DNA of 11,892 bases from Candidatus Staskawiczbacteria bacterium RIFOXYD1_FULL_32_13. GTDB lineage: Bacteria > Patescibacteriota > Minisyncoccia > Minisyncoccales > Staskawiczbacteraceae. The stretch spans positions 1-11,892 of the forward strand of contig MHPU01000004.1 of the NCBI GenBank assembly GCA_001820485.1, in the 5' to 3' direction. Below the pieces are notes generated by a model, which did no database searches, was not told the origin of the DNA, and saw nothing but the letters and a program-made list of their open reading frames with translations. A program made the position numbers and the translations under genes. Positions within the stretch are counted from its first letter, which is position 1. The number at the start of each line of letters is the position of its first letter. Shown here in pieces: positions 6,519-11,892 of this stretch.

Positions 6519-6526
6519 CCTCCTTT
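6519..6526 (-). promoter_or_regulatory. Perfect Shine-Dalgarno AAAGGAGG before an ATT codon
   Basis: On the minus strand AAAGGAGG is followed by 5 nt and then ATT (6511-6513). The same 8-mer with the same 5-nt spacing precedes the ATG at 8323. This site is what decides the unusual start call. Confidence 0.7.
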
Positions 6527-6541
6527 CGTAGATTACAACAT

Positions 6542-6658
6542 AACGGTGTCCGAAACTGAGCTTAAAAATTTCGCTATAATATTCAATAATGTCTTTTGCG
6601 AATTAAACTCTGTTTATAAATCAATCTATATAGATTAAACTCAATTTCGGAAACCGTT
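6542..6658 (-). promoter_or_regulatory. Structured 5' leader domain closed by a 19-nt inverted repeat
   Basis: AACGGTGTCCGAAACTGAG (6542-6560) and CTCAATTTCGGAAACCGTT (6640-6658) pair at 16 of 19 positions and enclose about 79 nt. Inside are the 14-nt palindrome AATCTATATAGATT (6623-6636), a TTCGC/GCGAA pairing, and two copies of ATTAAACTC (6602-6610, 6634-6642). In the minus-strand RNA this domain lies between the promoter and the AAAGGAGG, 16 nt from the SD, a position suited to control of translation. A riboswitch or protein-binding leader is possible; no known class is recognised. Confidence 0.55.
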
Positions 6659-6687
6659 TTTTTGATTTTTAACGAACTTTATGTAAA

Positions 6688-6719
6688 CTTGATTATACAT
6701 TAAGTATAGCATAATCAAG
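6688..6719. promoter_or_regulatory. Operator-like palindrome over the promoter
   Basis: CTTGATTAT (6688-6696) and ATAATCAAG (6711-6719) are perfect inverted arms around 14 nt. A second pair, TATAC/GTATA (6694-6698 with 6704-6708), lies within. The palindrome covers the -10 hexamer, part of the spacer and the start point of the minus-strand promoter, the usual place for a repressor site. No regulator gene can be assigned. Confidence 0.5.
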
Positions 6720-6731
6720 CATTCGTGTCAA
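6703..6731 (-). promoter_or_regulatory. Strong sigma70-type promoter for the ATT-start unit
   Basis: On the minus strand a perfect TTGACA (6726-6731), a 17-nt spacer and TATACT (6703-6708). Transcription should start near 6696, leaving about 180 nt of leader. The bases at the -35 region (CTATTGACA) also match those at the promoter at 8466-8494, suggesting a shared origin or control. Confidence 0.8.
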
Positions 6732-6787
6732 TAGCTTGCAACACATTTTTCCCATTTTGTCATTATTTTTTAAATTTTTTATAATTG

Positions 6788-6828
6788 TGTCGCACCCACC
6801 TTCGTCTATGGACTACGGTTAGGCAAGT
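6788..6828. repeat. TGTCGCAC repeat core plus imperfect palindrome
   Basis: TGTCGCAC (6788-6795) is the shortened fifth copy of the dispersed repeat. It runs straight into an imperfect palindrome whose arms CCTTCGTC and GACTACGG flank the loop TATG (about 6799-6818) and pair at 6 of 8 positions. It lies just past the 101-residue gene's stop (6837), with no other gene between it and the promoter at 6731. Confidence 0.5.
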
Positions 6829-6836
6829 AATAAAAT

Positions 6837-7142
6837 TTAAGCAACAAAAGAGAAGTAAGTTTCCTTACTCCTTGTCACTCTGTCTAAAATAGACAGAGCA
6901 ACTTTGCCGAGCATCCTTAACGCGGTTTTCGGCAATCCACGGGTCGCTGACAAGCCCGGCGGCCCATCAGACTGACAACCCTTGTAGATCTTCCGGAGAA
7001 ATACCTCTCGCGAAAGACCCATGTCCTCCTCAATCTCCAAAACCCATTCTGCAATTTCCGCGTCCTGGTCGTCCATCACTGGAACGACTGTCTGGGACTT
7101 GTAGCCCACGCAAAATTCCCCTGATTCAATCATCGTCGTCAT
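6837..7142 (-). CDS. Hypothetical 101-residue protein of the GC-rich island
   Basis: The frame begins MTTMIESGEFCVGYKSQTVV and ends ETYFSFVA. There is an acidic helical stretch at about 24-41 (DDQDAEIAEWVLEIEEDMG), a Gly/Pro-containing middle (60-70) and a basic C-terminal helix (71-92). It has two Cys (11 and 56), no signal peptide and no membrane segment. I do not recognise a family. Codon use favours G/C at third positions, as in the 322-residue gene and unlike the core genes. A moderate SD (AAGGAA) lies 8 nt before the ATG. No convincing promoter is visible, so it may be transcribed from the 322-residue gene upstream across a hairpin-rich gap of about 210 nt. Its last codons contain two perfect hairpins. 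Function unknown. Confidence 0.62.
   Translation of the reverse strand: MTTMIESGEFCVGYKSQTVVPVMDDQDAEIAEWVLEIEEDMGLSREVFLRKIYKGCQSDGPPGLSATRGLPKTALRMLGKVALSILDRVTRSKETYFSFVA
6854..6898 (-). terminator. Two perfect hairpins inside the 3' end of the 101-residue gene
   Basis: CTCTGTCTA/TAGACAGAG (6878-6886 with 6890-6898) is a perfect 9-bp stem with loop AAA, and AGTAAG/CTTACT (6854-6859 with 6864-6869) a perfect 6-bp stem with a 4-nt loop. On the minus strand the second is followed by TCTCTTTTGTTG. They may end or stabilise the transcript while still being translated. No other terminator is seen after the stop. Confidence 0.4.
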
Positions 7143-7231
7143 TGCAAATTCCTTTTTTCCTTATCTTCCATGATTTTTTGTTAGCCGAGCACTTTCTTGT
7201 GCCACAGCAAGTGTAGAAAAGAACTGTCACC

Positions 7232-7299
7232 TGAACAAAATTTGTAATATCAAAATTATAAACTTTGTTCAAGAGAGTTTTGGTTACTTACGCCAAAAC
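7232..7299. repeat. Two inverted repeats between the island genes
   Basis: TGAACAAA (7232-7239) pairs with TTTGTTCA (7264-7271) around 24 nt that include a minus-strand TATAAT (7255-7260). GTTTTGG/CCAAAAC (7277-7283 with 7293-7299) has a 9-nt loop. No good -35 box matches the TATAAT, so a promoter for the 101-residue gene is not supported; structured spacer RNA is more likely. The rest of 7143-7231 shows only a short GCAC/GTGC hairpin (7189-7202). Confidence 0.5.
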
Positions 7300-7309
7300 C
7301 CTATATTTT

Positions 7310-7340
7310 GTTGCTCGGGACTTTCCGTGTCCCGAGCAAC
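7310..7340. terminator. Perfect 12-bp hairpin after the 322-residue gene
   Basis: GTTGCTCGGGAC (7310-7321) pairs perfectly with GTCCCGAGCAAC (7329-7340) around a 7-nt loop. It lies 14 nt beyond the 322-residue gene's stop. On the minus strand, the direction of that gene, it is followed by AAAATATAG rather than T; the T-run (CTGTTTTT) is on the plus-strand side. It may therefore be a processing or stabilising hairpin for the leftward mRNA, or a terminator for an unannotated rightward transcript. Confidence 0.6.
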
Positions 7341-7354
7341 CTGTTTTTCCAAAA

Positions 7355-8323
7355 CTAGTTACGGTGCTTCTTGCTACCGCCACCGCTCCCGCCTCTCATT
7401 GAGGAGCGGAGTTGGCGATCAGCCTCGGCCCGGTCACGCTTCCTTGCACGAATCTCGTCCGGACTCTTGCCTGACTTATGATGCCCGTTACCACTCCCTT
7501 GGCACCGATTCTCGACAATGCGATCATCGAGATTCGGCCGCTTGTCAGCCGTGATCGCCTGAACAATCGCAAGACCAACTTTTCGATCGTCCAAGATTTT
7601 CAAGTCGTCCCAGACAATTCCTTGTCCGAGGTACTCGCCCACAATCGTGGGCAAGCGACCTTCTTTGAACAACCGGCCAATCGCCTCAAGGGCATTCGGG
7701 AGAGATTTTCGATCTTCTTCGTCCGTGAAGAAAAATGTCCCTCGTGCCTCCTGAAGATGCTCCATAGCACGATTGAAACTGCCAGTCTTAGCAATTCCAA
7801 CCCTGGTATAAGACTCAGCGAAGCCGTATTCGGCCTCGCACATCTGCTCGACCTGGTATTCGAGCAAGATGCTGACGAGATGTTCTGCCACCAAGCTCAT
7901 AAAAACTCGAAGCCGAGCGATGGAAGTTCTGATGCCGAGCAAGCAATACAGAATAAACTGCATCACCGAGACATCCTTGTCATTGATCGCACGGTAAACT
8001 CCGCGCAAGGCCTTGGCCGTTTCGTCGTACCCATGAGCTTCCAAGCTCACAACAGCCTCAGCCACCTTCATCGGTTTCTCACCTTCGGCGAGATGTAGCC
8101 GAGAATTGTGCTCCGCCCAAGCACTCCTAATCCCCTCGCGAATCAATCCTCCGTCCTGCTTGTACTCGCTCGAGACACGAGGATCCTTGAGCATCTTGAT
8201 CAAGGATTGTGCTCGCACATCGGCGGGCTGGAGTTCTCCGCGCAGAGCAGCTGCATACTTATCGTCAAAAACTACTACGACCTGTGCCAACTGCTCCGCC
8301 ACCATGCTCAAGTTCATAATCAT
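7355..8323 (-). CDS. Hypothetical 322-residue protein with basic Gly/Ser tail
   Basis: The start is set at the ATG at 8321-8323 (MIMNLSMVAEQLAQ), 5 nt after a perfect AAAGGAGG. An upstream in-frame ATG at 8398 lacks a ribosome site and would place the leader in the protein. The protein looks all-helical: helices at about 1-30, 85-112, 118-160 (with hydrophobic stretches QFILYCLLGI and SLVAEHLVSILL) and 205-260. The last 50 residues are low-complexity and basic (HHKSGKS, RARKRDR, RGGSGGGSKKHRN), like a nucleic-acid-binding tail. No signal peptide, catalytic motif or family is recognised. G+C is near half by eye, far above its neighbours. It has its own consensus promoter and a structured leader of about 135 nt. 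Probably horizontally acquired or a specialised CPR gene; function unknown. Confidence 0.75.
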   Translation of the reverse strand: MIMNLSMVAEQLAQVVVVFDDKYAAALRGELQPADVRAQSLIKMLKDPRVSSEYKQDGGLIREGIRSAWAEHNSRLHLAEGEKPMKVAEAVVSLEAHGYDETAKALRGVYRAINDKDVSVMQFILYCLLGIRTSIARLRVFMSLVAEHLVSILLEYQVEQMCEAEYGFAESYTRVGIAKTGSFNRAMEHLQEARGTFFFTDEEDRKSLPNALEAIGRLFKEGRLPTIVGEYLGQGIVWDDLKILDDRKVGLAIVQAITADKRPNLDDRIVENRCQGSGNGHHKSGKSPDEIRARKRDRAEADRQLRSSMRGGSGGGSKKHRN

Positions 8324-8328
8324 GGTAA

Positions 8329-8336
8329 CCTCCTTT
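8329..8336 (-). promoter_or_regulatory. Perfect Shine-Dalgarno AAAGGAGG of the 322-residue gene
   Basis: On the minus strand AAAGGAGG is followed by TTACC and ATG. It decides the start at 8323 over the longer in-frame ATG at 8398. Core genes in this window show no comparable site. Confidence 0.85.
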
Positions 8337-8353
8337 CTGGGTAGGTTAAGGGT

Positions 8354-8455
8354 ATCTGTTATGCATTTCCATGAAATAAACGCACACCCTATTTTCAAAT
8401 TTCAAACCCATAGTAACAGATTCTCTATAGGTATATAAGGGACACAAATCCCCTT
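8354..8455 (-). promoter_or_regulatory. Structured leader of the 322-residue gene
   Basis: Within the leader of about 135 nt, ATCTGTTA (8354-8361) and TAACAGAT (8414-8421) are perfect inverted arms enclosing 52 nt. Nearer the 5' end AAGGG/CCCTT (8437-8441 with 8451-8455) forms a hairpin with a 9-nt loop. An alternative AGGGT/ACCCT pairing overlaps the first domain, so the leader may switch between folds. No known riboswitch class is recognised. Confidence 0.45.
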
Positions 8456-8465
8456 TCATAAATTA

Positions 8466-8494
8466 ATTATATCACATACAAAAATGCTTGTCAA
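8466..8494 (-). promoter_or_regulatory. Consensus sigma70-type promoter of the 322-residue gene
   Basis: On the minus strand TTGACA (8489-8494), 17 nt, TATAAT (8466-8471): a match at all 12 consensus bases with ideal spacing. Transcription would begin near 8459. Six bases upstream of the -35 lies the dispersed repeat, read here as TTTTATTGTGCGACA. Confidence 0.9.
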
Positions 8495-8500
8495 TAGATA

Positions 8501-8515
8501 TGTCGCACAATAAAA
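8501..8515 (+). repeat. TGTCGCACAATAAAA repeat
   Basis: A 15-base copy identical to that at 704-718. It sits between the terminator of the surface-protein gene and the promoter of the 322-residue gene. With the core at 6788-6795 it brackets the 101- and 322-residue genes. Confidence 0.75.
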
Positions 8516-8535
8516 CAACTCATTTCTAAGTTGTT
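8514..8535 (-). terminator. Hairpin terminator of the surface-protein gene
   Basis: AACAACT (8514-8520) pairs with AGTTGTT (8529-8535) around an 8-nt loop. On the minus strand the stem ends in GTTTTATTG, a short T-rich tail. It lies 28 nt past the stop codon at 8564-8566. Confidence 0.6.
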
Positions 8536-8566
8536 CTATTTTCTATTTTCTAATTTCTATTTTCTA
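8535..8566. repeat. Simple TTTTCTA repeat at the gene end
   Basis: About four imperfect units of TATTTTC / TAATTTC occupy 8535-8566 and run into the stop codon of the surface-protein gene. On the coding strand they read as repeated TAGAAAA, giving several extra stop codons just after the true one. Confidence 0.6.
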
Positions 8567-11500
8567 AAGCGTTGGCCAGGAAGATTTTTGAGTATTTACT
8601 TCTGCATTTTTAATTTCTTCTATTTTAGCATTTAATTTTTTGCTAGCTCTAAAATCTTTTGTTTTAGTTTTTCTTCGAGCTATCCACTCATCAATTCCAA
8701 AAATTCCAGATTTATAACCCCAAACTCCCATAATAGCTAAAAGTGCAGGCAAGAAAAATGAATCAAGCCAAATATTGTTTGTTAAACCAGTTGACACACT
8801 CGTAGCTCCTGCAACTGTAGCTTTGTTAACAATTACTGTAGCTGATGCTGATGCTTGAGCACCTGTTACATCAGTAGAAAAAACAGTTACGTAATTTGTT
8901 AAAGTTGTATTTCCAAAATTAAAATTTGAGGATGGAGCAACTTGAACTTGATAAGTTATAGTTCTCATTTGGCTTGGCGATAAATATCCAATATTAATAC
9001 CAGAATTTAAATCACCGTAATTTACTACATTATCTATTATGACATTTGTTCTATTAATTAAATTAGCTGGCAAAATATCTCTTACTGTAACATTATTTAA
9101 GTTTTGAGTAGAACCTGTAATTGATGATACTATCATAAAGCTTAAAACATCTCCTGGTTTAGCTGATACTGAATTTGCCCAATTTGTGCCCGAAGAAAGA
9201 TTTCTGACAGTTTTAATTACAGTTATTGTGCTTTGACTTCCTGTTGTTTGGAATGTCATATTTTGACCATAACTTATTTGTCCAGAACTATCTTGAGCCA
9301 CTGCTCTAAAATTGTATAAAGTATTAGGCTGTAAATTTGCAACATTTTGACTAAACGACCCAGCATAACTCATTGTTTGATGCAGTGTTTCACTGCCATA
9401 AGAAATTGATGTTCCATACTGAAACCAAACTCCAAAGGTGGTATCAAAAGTATTATTAGTGTTAGTGCTATACAAATAACCATTTAATGATGCAGAATTT
9501 GTAGTAATATTTGTAGCTGAATTTGTTTGGACACTATTGCTAATAATATTATTATTCACATAATTTATTCTAACTATCATATCATCAGTTGCAATTAACC
9601 CTGCAGTATTCCTTACAGTTAAAGTGCAATTATAATTTGCACCAAAATTAACATTTGGAGCAACAAATGTTGGTTGAGCAATATTTGAATTCGACAAATA
9701 TCCTCCACTGCAAGTCCATGAATATGTAACTGCTTGTCCATTTACATCTGAACCGGAGCCCTGTAAATTTGTACTTTGTCCTGGATTTACATATTGATCA
9801 GGTCCTGCATTAGCAGTTGGAGCTGAATTTACAATTTGTGCAGTTGTAGTAAATACTATATCTTGTCCATATGCAGTAGAATTTGAATTTTGAATAACAG
9901 CCCTATAATGATAAGTTGTATTTGTCGCTAAACCAACAGCTGAATGAGTAAAGGAGGTTAAAGAACCTAATGTCTGATGGCTTGTCTCATATCCATAACT
10001 TATTGATGTTCCCCATTGGAACCAAACATTTGCTGAAGTATCTCCTCCTAAGCTTGTTATATTTCCGTTTAGTGTAGCTGAATTTAACTGTATATTTGTA
10101 GCTGAATTTGTTTGGACTGATGGAGAAGTAACTGAAGTTACGACAGTAACATTAGCAGAGGTTACAGTGCTTTGAGTTCCAGATGTTACATTTAAAATAG
10201 CTACATAATTTCCAGGTTGCGAGAATGTTTTTTGACAAGTTTGATTAATTCCAACACAGTCCCCTGTCCAAATATAAGAATAAGTTCCATTACCACCAGA
10301 TACTGTTGGAGTGAATGTTACTTGTTGCGTTGTTGTAGCAGGATTTGGGCTGGCTGAAGCTGAAGCTGTTAAATTTGGTGTCACTGTAGTACAAGCTCCA
10401 GATGTACATATTTGACCTGCAATACAAACTGTTTTTTGCTCTGGAACTGTAGAATCTGAACAATTTGAAGTAGCTGTTCCTGGATTATTACAAGTATATG
10501 TTTTATAATTCTGCCAAACATTTCCATTTTGACAAAATGGTTCATTAACATAAGCATTTGTTCCACACTGAGAATCTACACTGCAATTAATAATAATATT
10601 TTGACAAGACCCATTAGAACAAGTTTGTGTTAATGGCGTACATGTTTGTTTCAAAACAGAACTTATTGAATTTGAACAAGAAGAAATTGCCTGCCCAGGA
10701 TTATTACATACATAAGCTATATGATTTTGATAGACATTTCCATTTTGGCAAAACAATCCATCAGTATCTGCATCAGCACCACATTCTGAATTATTTATAC
10801 ATCTTATATTTGGAGTAATACATGAGCCATTTTGACAAACACTTGGACTTAAGCAGGTTTGTTTTACTCTGTCTTCTAATCTACTTGTGCAATTTGAGTT
10901 AATTGTTCCTGGCAAATTACAAGTAAATATTTGATACTGTTGATGAACATTTCCATCTTGGCCACAAGTTAAATCATCAACAAAACCATCCTGTCCGCAT
11001 TGAGAATTAATAGAACAATTTATGTTTTTACATTGAGCATTTTCACAAAGTTGATTTGCAGAACATGATTGTACAATGTTACCTCTATTCCCACAAGAAT
11101 CATAATTGTACACAGTATTACCATCACATCTTTGAATGATGTTTAAGACACAATCTTGATTTGCTATTACAGATCCATACCCATTTTTAATTTGATTTCC
11201 TGAAGTAACTGCTAAATTCGCAGTATAAGTTCCTGGTTCAGAAAAACTGGTAACGCAAATACTATCTGACCCCAAACAAGCACCAGTCCAATTATATGAA
11301 TAAATTCCAGTACCGCCAGAGACGCTAGACACAAAAGTCATTACTGCACCTGTATTAACCGGATTTGGAGATGCTGTTACTAAAACATTTAACCCTTCCA
11401 CGCATTGGGAATTATAACATATATCTCCTGTAGCCACACAATCTTGAGATAAATCTTGTTGTATATTGCACGAATCAAACCAATATAAAGAATCACCTAC

Positions 11501-11892
11501 ACATTTTCGCAAAGCATGCGGAGAACAATTTGGATTTATAACAACAGATGCATGAGCAATTTTATTTTGACTACCTGATGAAACTGCTAAATCAACAGTA
11601 TATGTTCCTAAATCTGCAAAAGTTGTGGTACAAATACTATTTGTTCCAGTGCAAGCACCAGTCCAATTATATGTGTATGTTCCTGTGCCCCCAGAGATAT
11701 TTGATATAAAACTAATTGTTTGATTTGTTTGACCTGGATTTGGATTGGCAGAAGCTGTTACAGATAATTCAGTTAAGCATTGACCATTACCACACATTTG
11801 ATTTGCCTGACAAGTTGTTTGCAATCTATCTTCTTGCACGCTTGTGCAACTTGAATTTACTTGTCCTGGGTTTGTGCAAGTTGGAATATTGT
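8564..11892 (-). CDS. Giant modular cell-surface protein (Cys-rich, PKD, Fn3-like, DUF11-like), 5'-partial
   Basis: Over 1,100 residues are visible and the frame is open to the window edge; the GTG at 11839 is internal, since the preceding residues (CTNPGQVNSSCTS) continue a repeat. Counting from that GTG: PKD domains at about 24-102, 150-225 and 490-566 share GGTGxYxYxWTGxC and PGxYxxxLxV; Cys-rich modules at about 105-148, 230-270, 275-340, 347-411 and 419-483; Fn3-like units at 574-666 and 769-866 (SVQTNSATNI, WFQxGTSISYGxET); a PKD/REJ-like unit at 672-761 (ANAGPDQYVNPGQ); a DUF11-like unit at 872-1004 (KPGDVLSF, VRDILPANL, GYLSPSQ); one transmembrane helix at about 1023-1048; and a basic cytoplasmic tail. 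No sortase motif. Probably an adhesin or envelope protein, possibly used in contact with other cells. Codon use is AT-rich, like the core genes. Stop TAG. Confidence 0.88.
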   Translation of the reverse strand, partial: NIPTCTNPGQVNSSCTSVQEDRLQTTCQANQMCGNGQCLTELSVTASANPNPGQTNQTISFISNISGGTGTYTYNWTGACTGTNSICTTTFADLGTYTVDLAVSSGSQNKIAHASVVINPNCSPHALRKCVGDSLYWFDSCNIQQDLSQDCVATGDICYNSQCVEGLNVLVTASPNPVNTGAVMTFVSSVSGGTGIYSYNWTGACLGSDSICVTSFSEPGTYTANLAVTSGNQIKNGYGSVIANQDCVLNIIQRCDGNTVYNYDSCGNRGNIVQSCSANQLCENAQCKNINCSINSQCGQDGFVDDLTCGQDGNVHQQYQIFTCNLPGTINSNCTSRLEDRVKQTCLSPSVCQNGSCITPNIRCINNSECGADADTDGLFCQNGNVYQNHIAYVCNNPGQAISSCSNSISSVLKQTCTPLTQTCSNGSCQNIIINCSVDSQCGTNAYVNEPFCQNGNVWQNYKTYTCNNPGTATSNCSDSTVPEQKTVCIAGQICTSGACTTVTPNLTASASASPNPATTTQQVTFTPTVSGGNGTYSYIWTGDCVGINQTCQKTFSQPGNYVAILNVTSGTQSTVTSANVTVVTSVTSPSVQTNSATNIQLNSATLNGNITSLGGDTSANVWFQWGTSISYGYETSHQTLGSLTSFTHSAVGLATNTTYHYRAVIQNSNSTAYGQDIVFTTTAQIVNSAPTANAGPDQYVNPGQSTNLQGSGSDVNGQAVTYSWTCSGGYLSNSNIAQPTFVAPNVNFGANYNCTLTVRNTAGLIATDDMIVRINYVNNNIISNSVQTNSATNITTNSASLNGYLYSTNTNNTFDTTFGVWFQYGTSISYGSETLHQTMSYAGSFSQNVANLQPNTLYNFRAVAQDSSGQISYGQNMTFQTTGSQSTITVIKTVRNLSSGTNWANSVSAKPGDVLSFMIVSSITGSTQNLNNVTVRDILPANLINRTNVIIDNVVNYGDLNSGINIGYLSPSQMRTITYQVQVAPSSNFNFGNTTLTNYVTVFSTDVTGAQASASATVIVNKATVAGATSVSTGLTNNIWLDSFFLPALLAIMGVWGYKSGIFGIDEWIARRKTKTKDFRASKKLNAKIEEIKNAEVNTQKSSWPTL

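Noticed and set aside
6325..6526. RNase P RNA, because GAGGAAA and ACAGAAA occur on the minus strand
   Set aside because: The first is not followed by GTCC, the two lie too close together, and the expected flanking helices are absent. tmRNA and SRP RNA signatures are also missing.
6365..6559. 64-codon plus-strand frame
   Set aside because: It lies opposite the ATT-start frame and has no SD, while the minus strand carries both an SD and a promoter.
7255..7260. TATAAT as promoter of the 101-residue gene
   Set aside because: No -35-like hexamer stands 16-18 nt upstream. The box lies in the loop of an inverted repeat in very AT-rich DNA.
7478..8098. 206-codon plus-strand frame opposite the 322-residue gene
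   Set aside because: It has no SD or promoter. GC-rich coding DNA often leaves long antisense frames, and the minus strand has a consensus promoter, a perfect SD and a sensible protein.
8324..8398. N-terminal extension of the 322-residue protein to the ATG at 8398
   Set aside because: There is no ribosome site before 8398, and the extension would translate the structured leader and the SD itself.

Overview
The window reads as a chromosome fragment from an AT-rich bacterium, most plausibly a member of the Candidate Phyla Radiation (Patescibacteria, Parcubacteria-like). This is inference from the lean AT-rich core genes, core-gene starts without a Shine-Dalgarno (SD) sequence, a very large modular surface protein with PKD, Fn3-like and DUF11-like units, and a lone tyrosine recombinase. 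TGA works as a stop (pyrG and others), so this is not the TGA=Gly code of Gracilibacteria/Absconditabacteria. No rRNA, tRNA or CRISPR array was seen.

Layout. 1-683 (+): 3' part of a Xer-type tyrosine recombinase. 704-1412: a LAGLIDADG-family protein with a degraded catalytic motif and a clean terminator, bracketed by copies of TGTCGCACAAT. 1413-2248 (-): undecaprenyl diphosphate synthase (uppS), preceded by an overlapping 51-residue membrane protein. 2280-2561 (+): rpmA (bL27) with promoter and terminator. 2615-2700: an 86-nt cloverleaf-like palindrome between the convergent rpmA and pyrG. 2714-6037 (-): probable operon ctpA, rplI, pyrG (S41 protease, bL9, CTP synthase).

The most unusual part is 6120-8500. 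It is visibly richer in G+C than its flanks and is read entirely leftward. It holds three units of unknown function: a 62-codon frame that appears to start at ATT behind a perfect AAAGGAGG, inside a long, highly structured transcript; a 101-residue protein; and a 322-residue protein with a basic Gly/Ser-rich tail. Two of the three have near-consensus promoters (TTGACA, 17 nt, TATACT or TATAAT), long structured leaders, and AAAGGAGG exactly 5 nt from the start codon. None of the surrounding core genes has such a ribosome binding site. One promoter is overlapped by a palindrome that looks like an operator.

8564-11892 (-): C-terminal part of a giant cysteine-rich surface protein with PKD and Fn3-like modules and a C-terminal membrane anchor; its start lies beyond the window.

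The core genes serve envelope lipid carrier synthesis, translation, CTP supply and envelope proteolysis. The 6.1-8.5 kb island looks like an accessory, separately controlled insertion whose function cannot be read from sequence alone.
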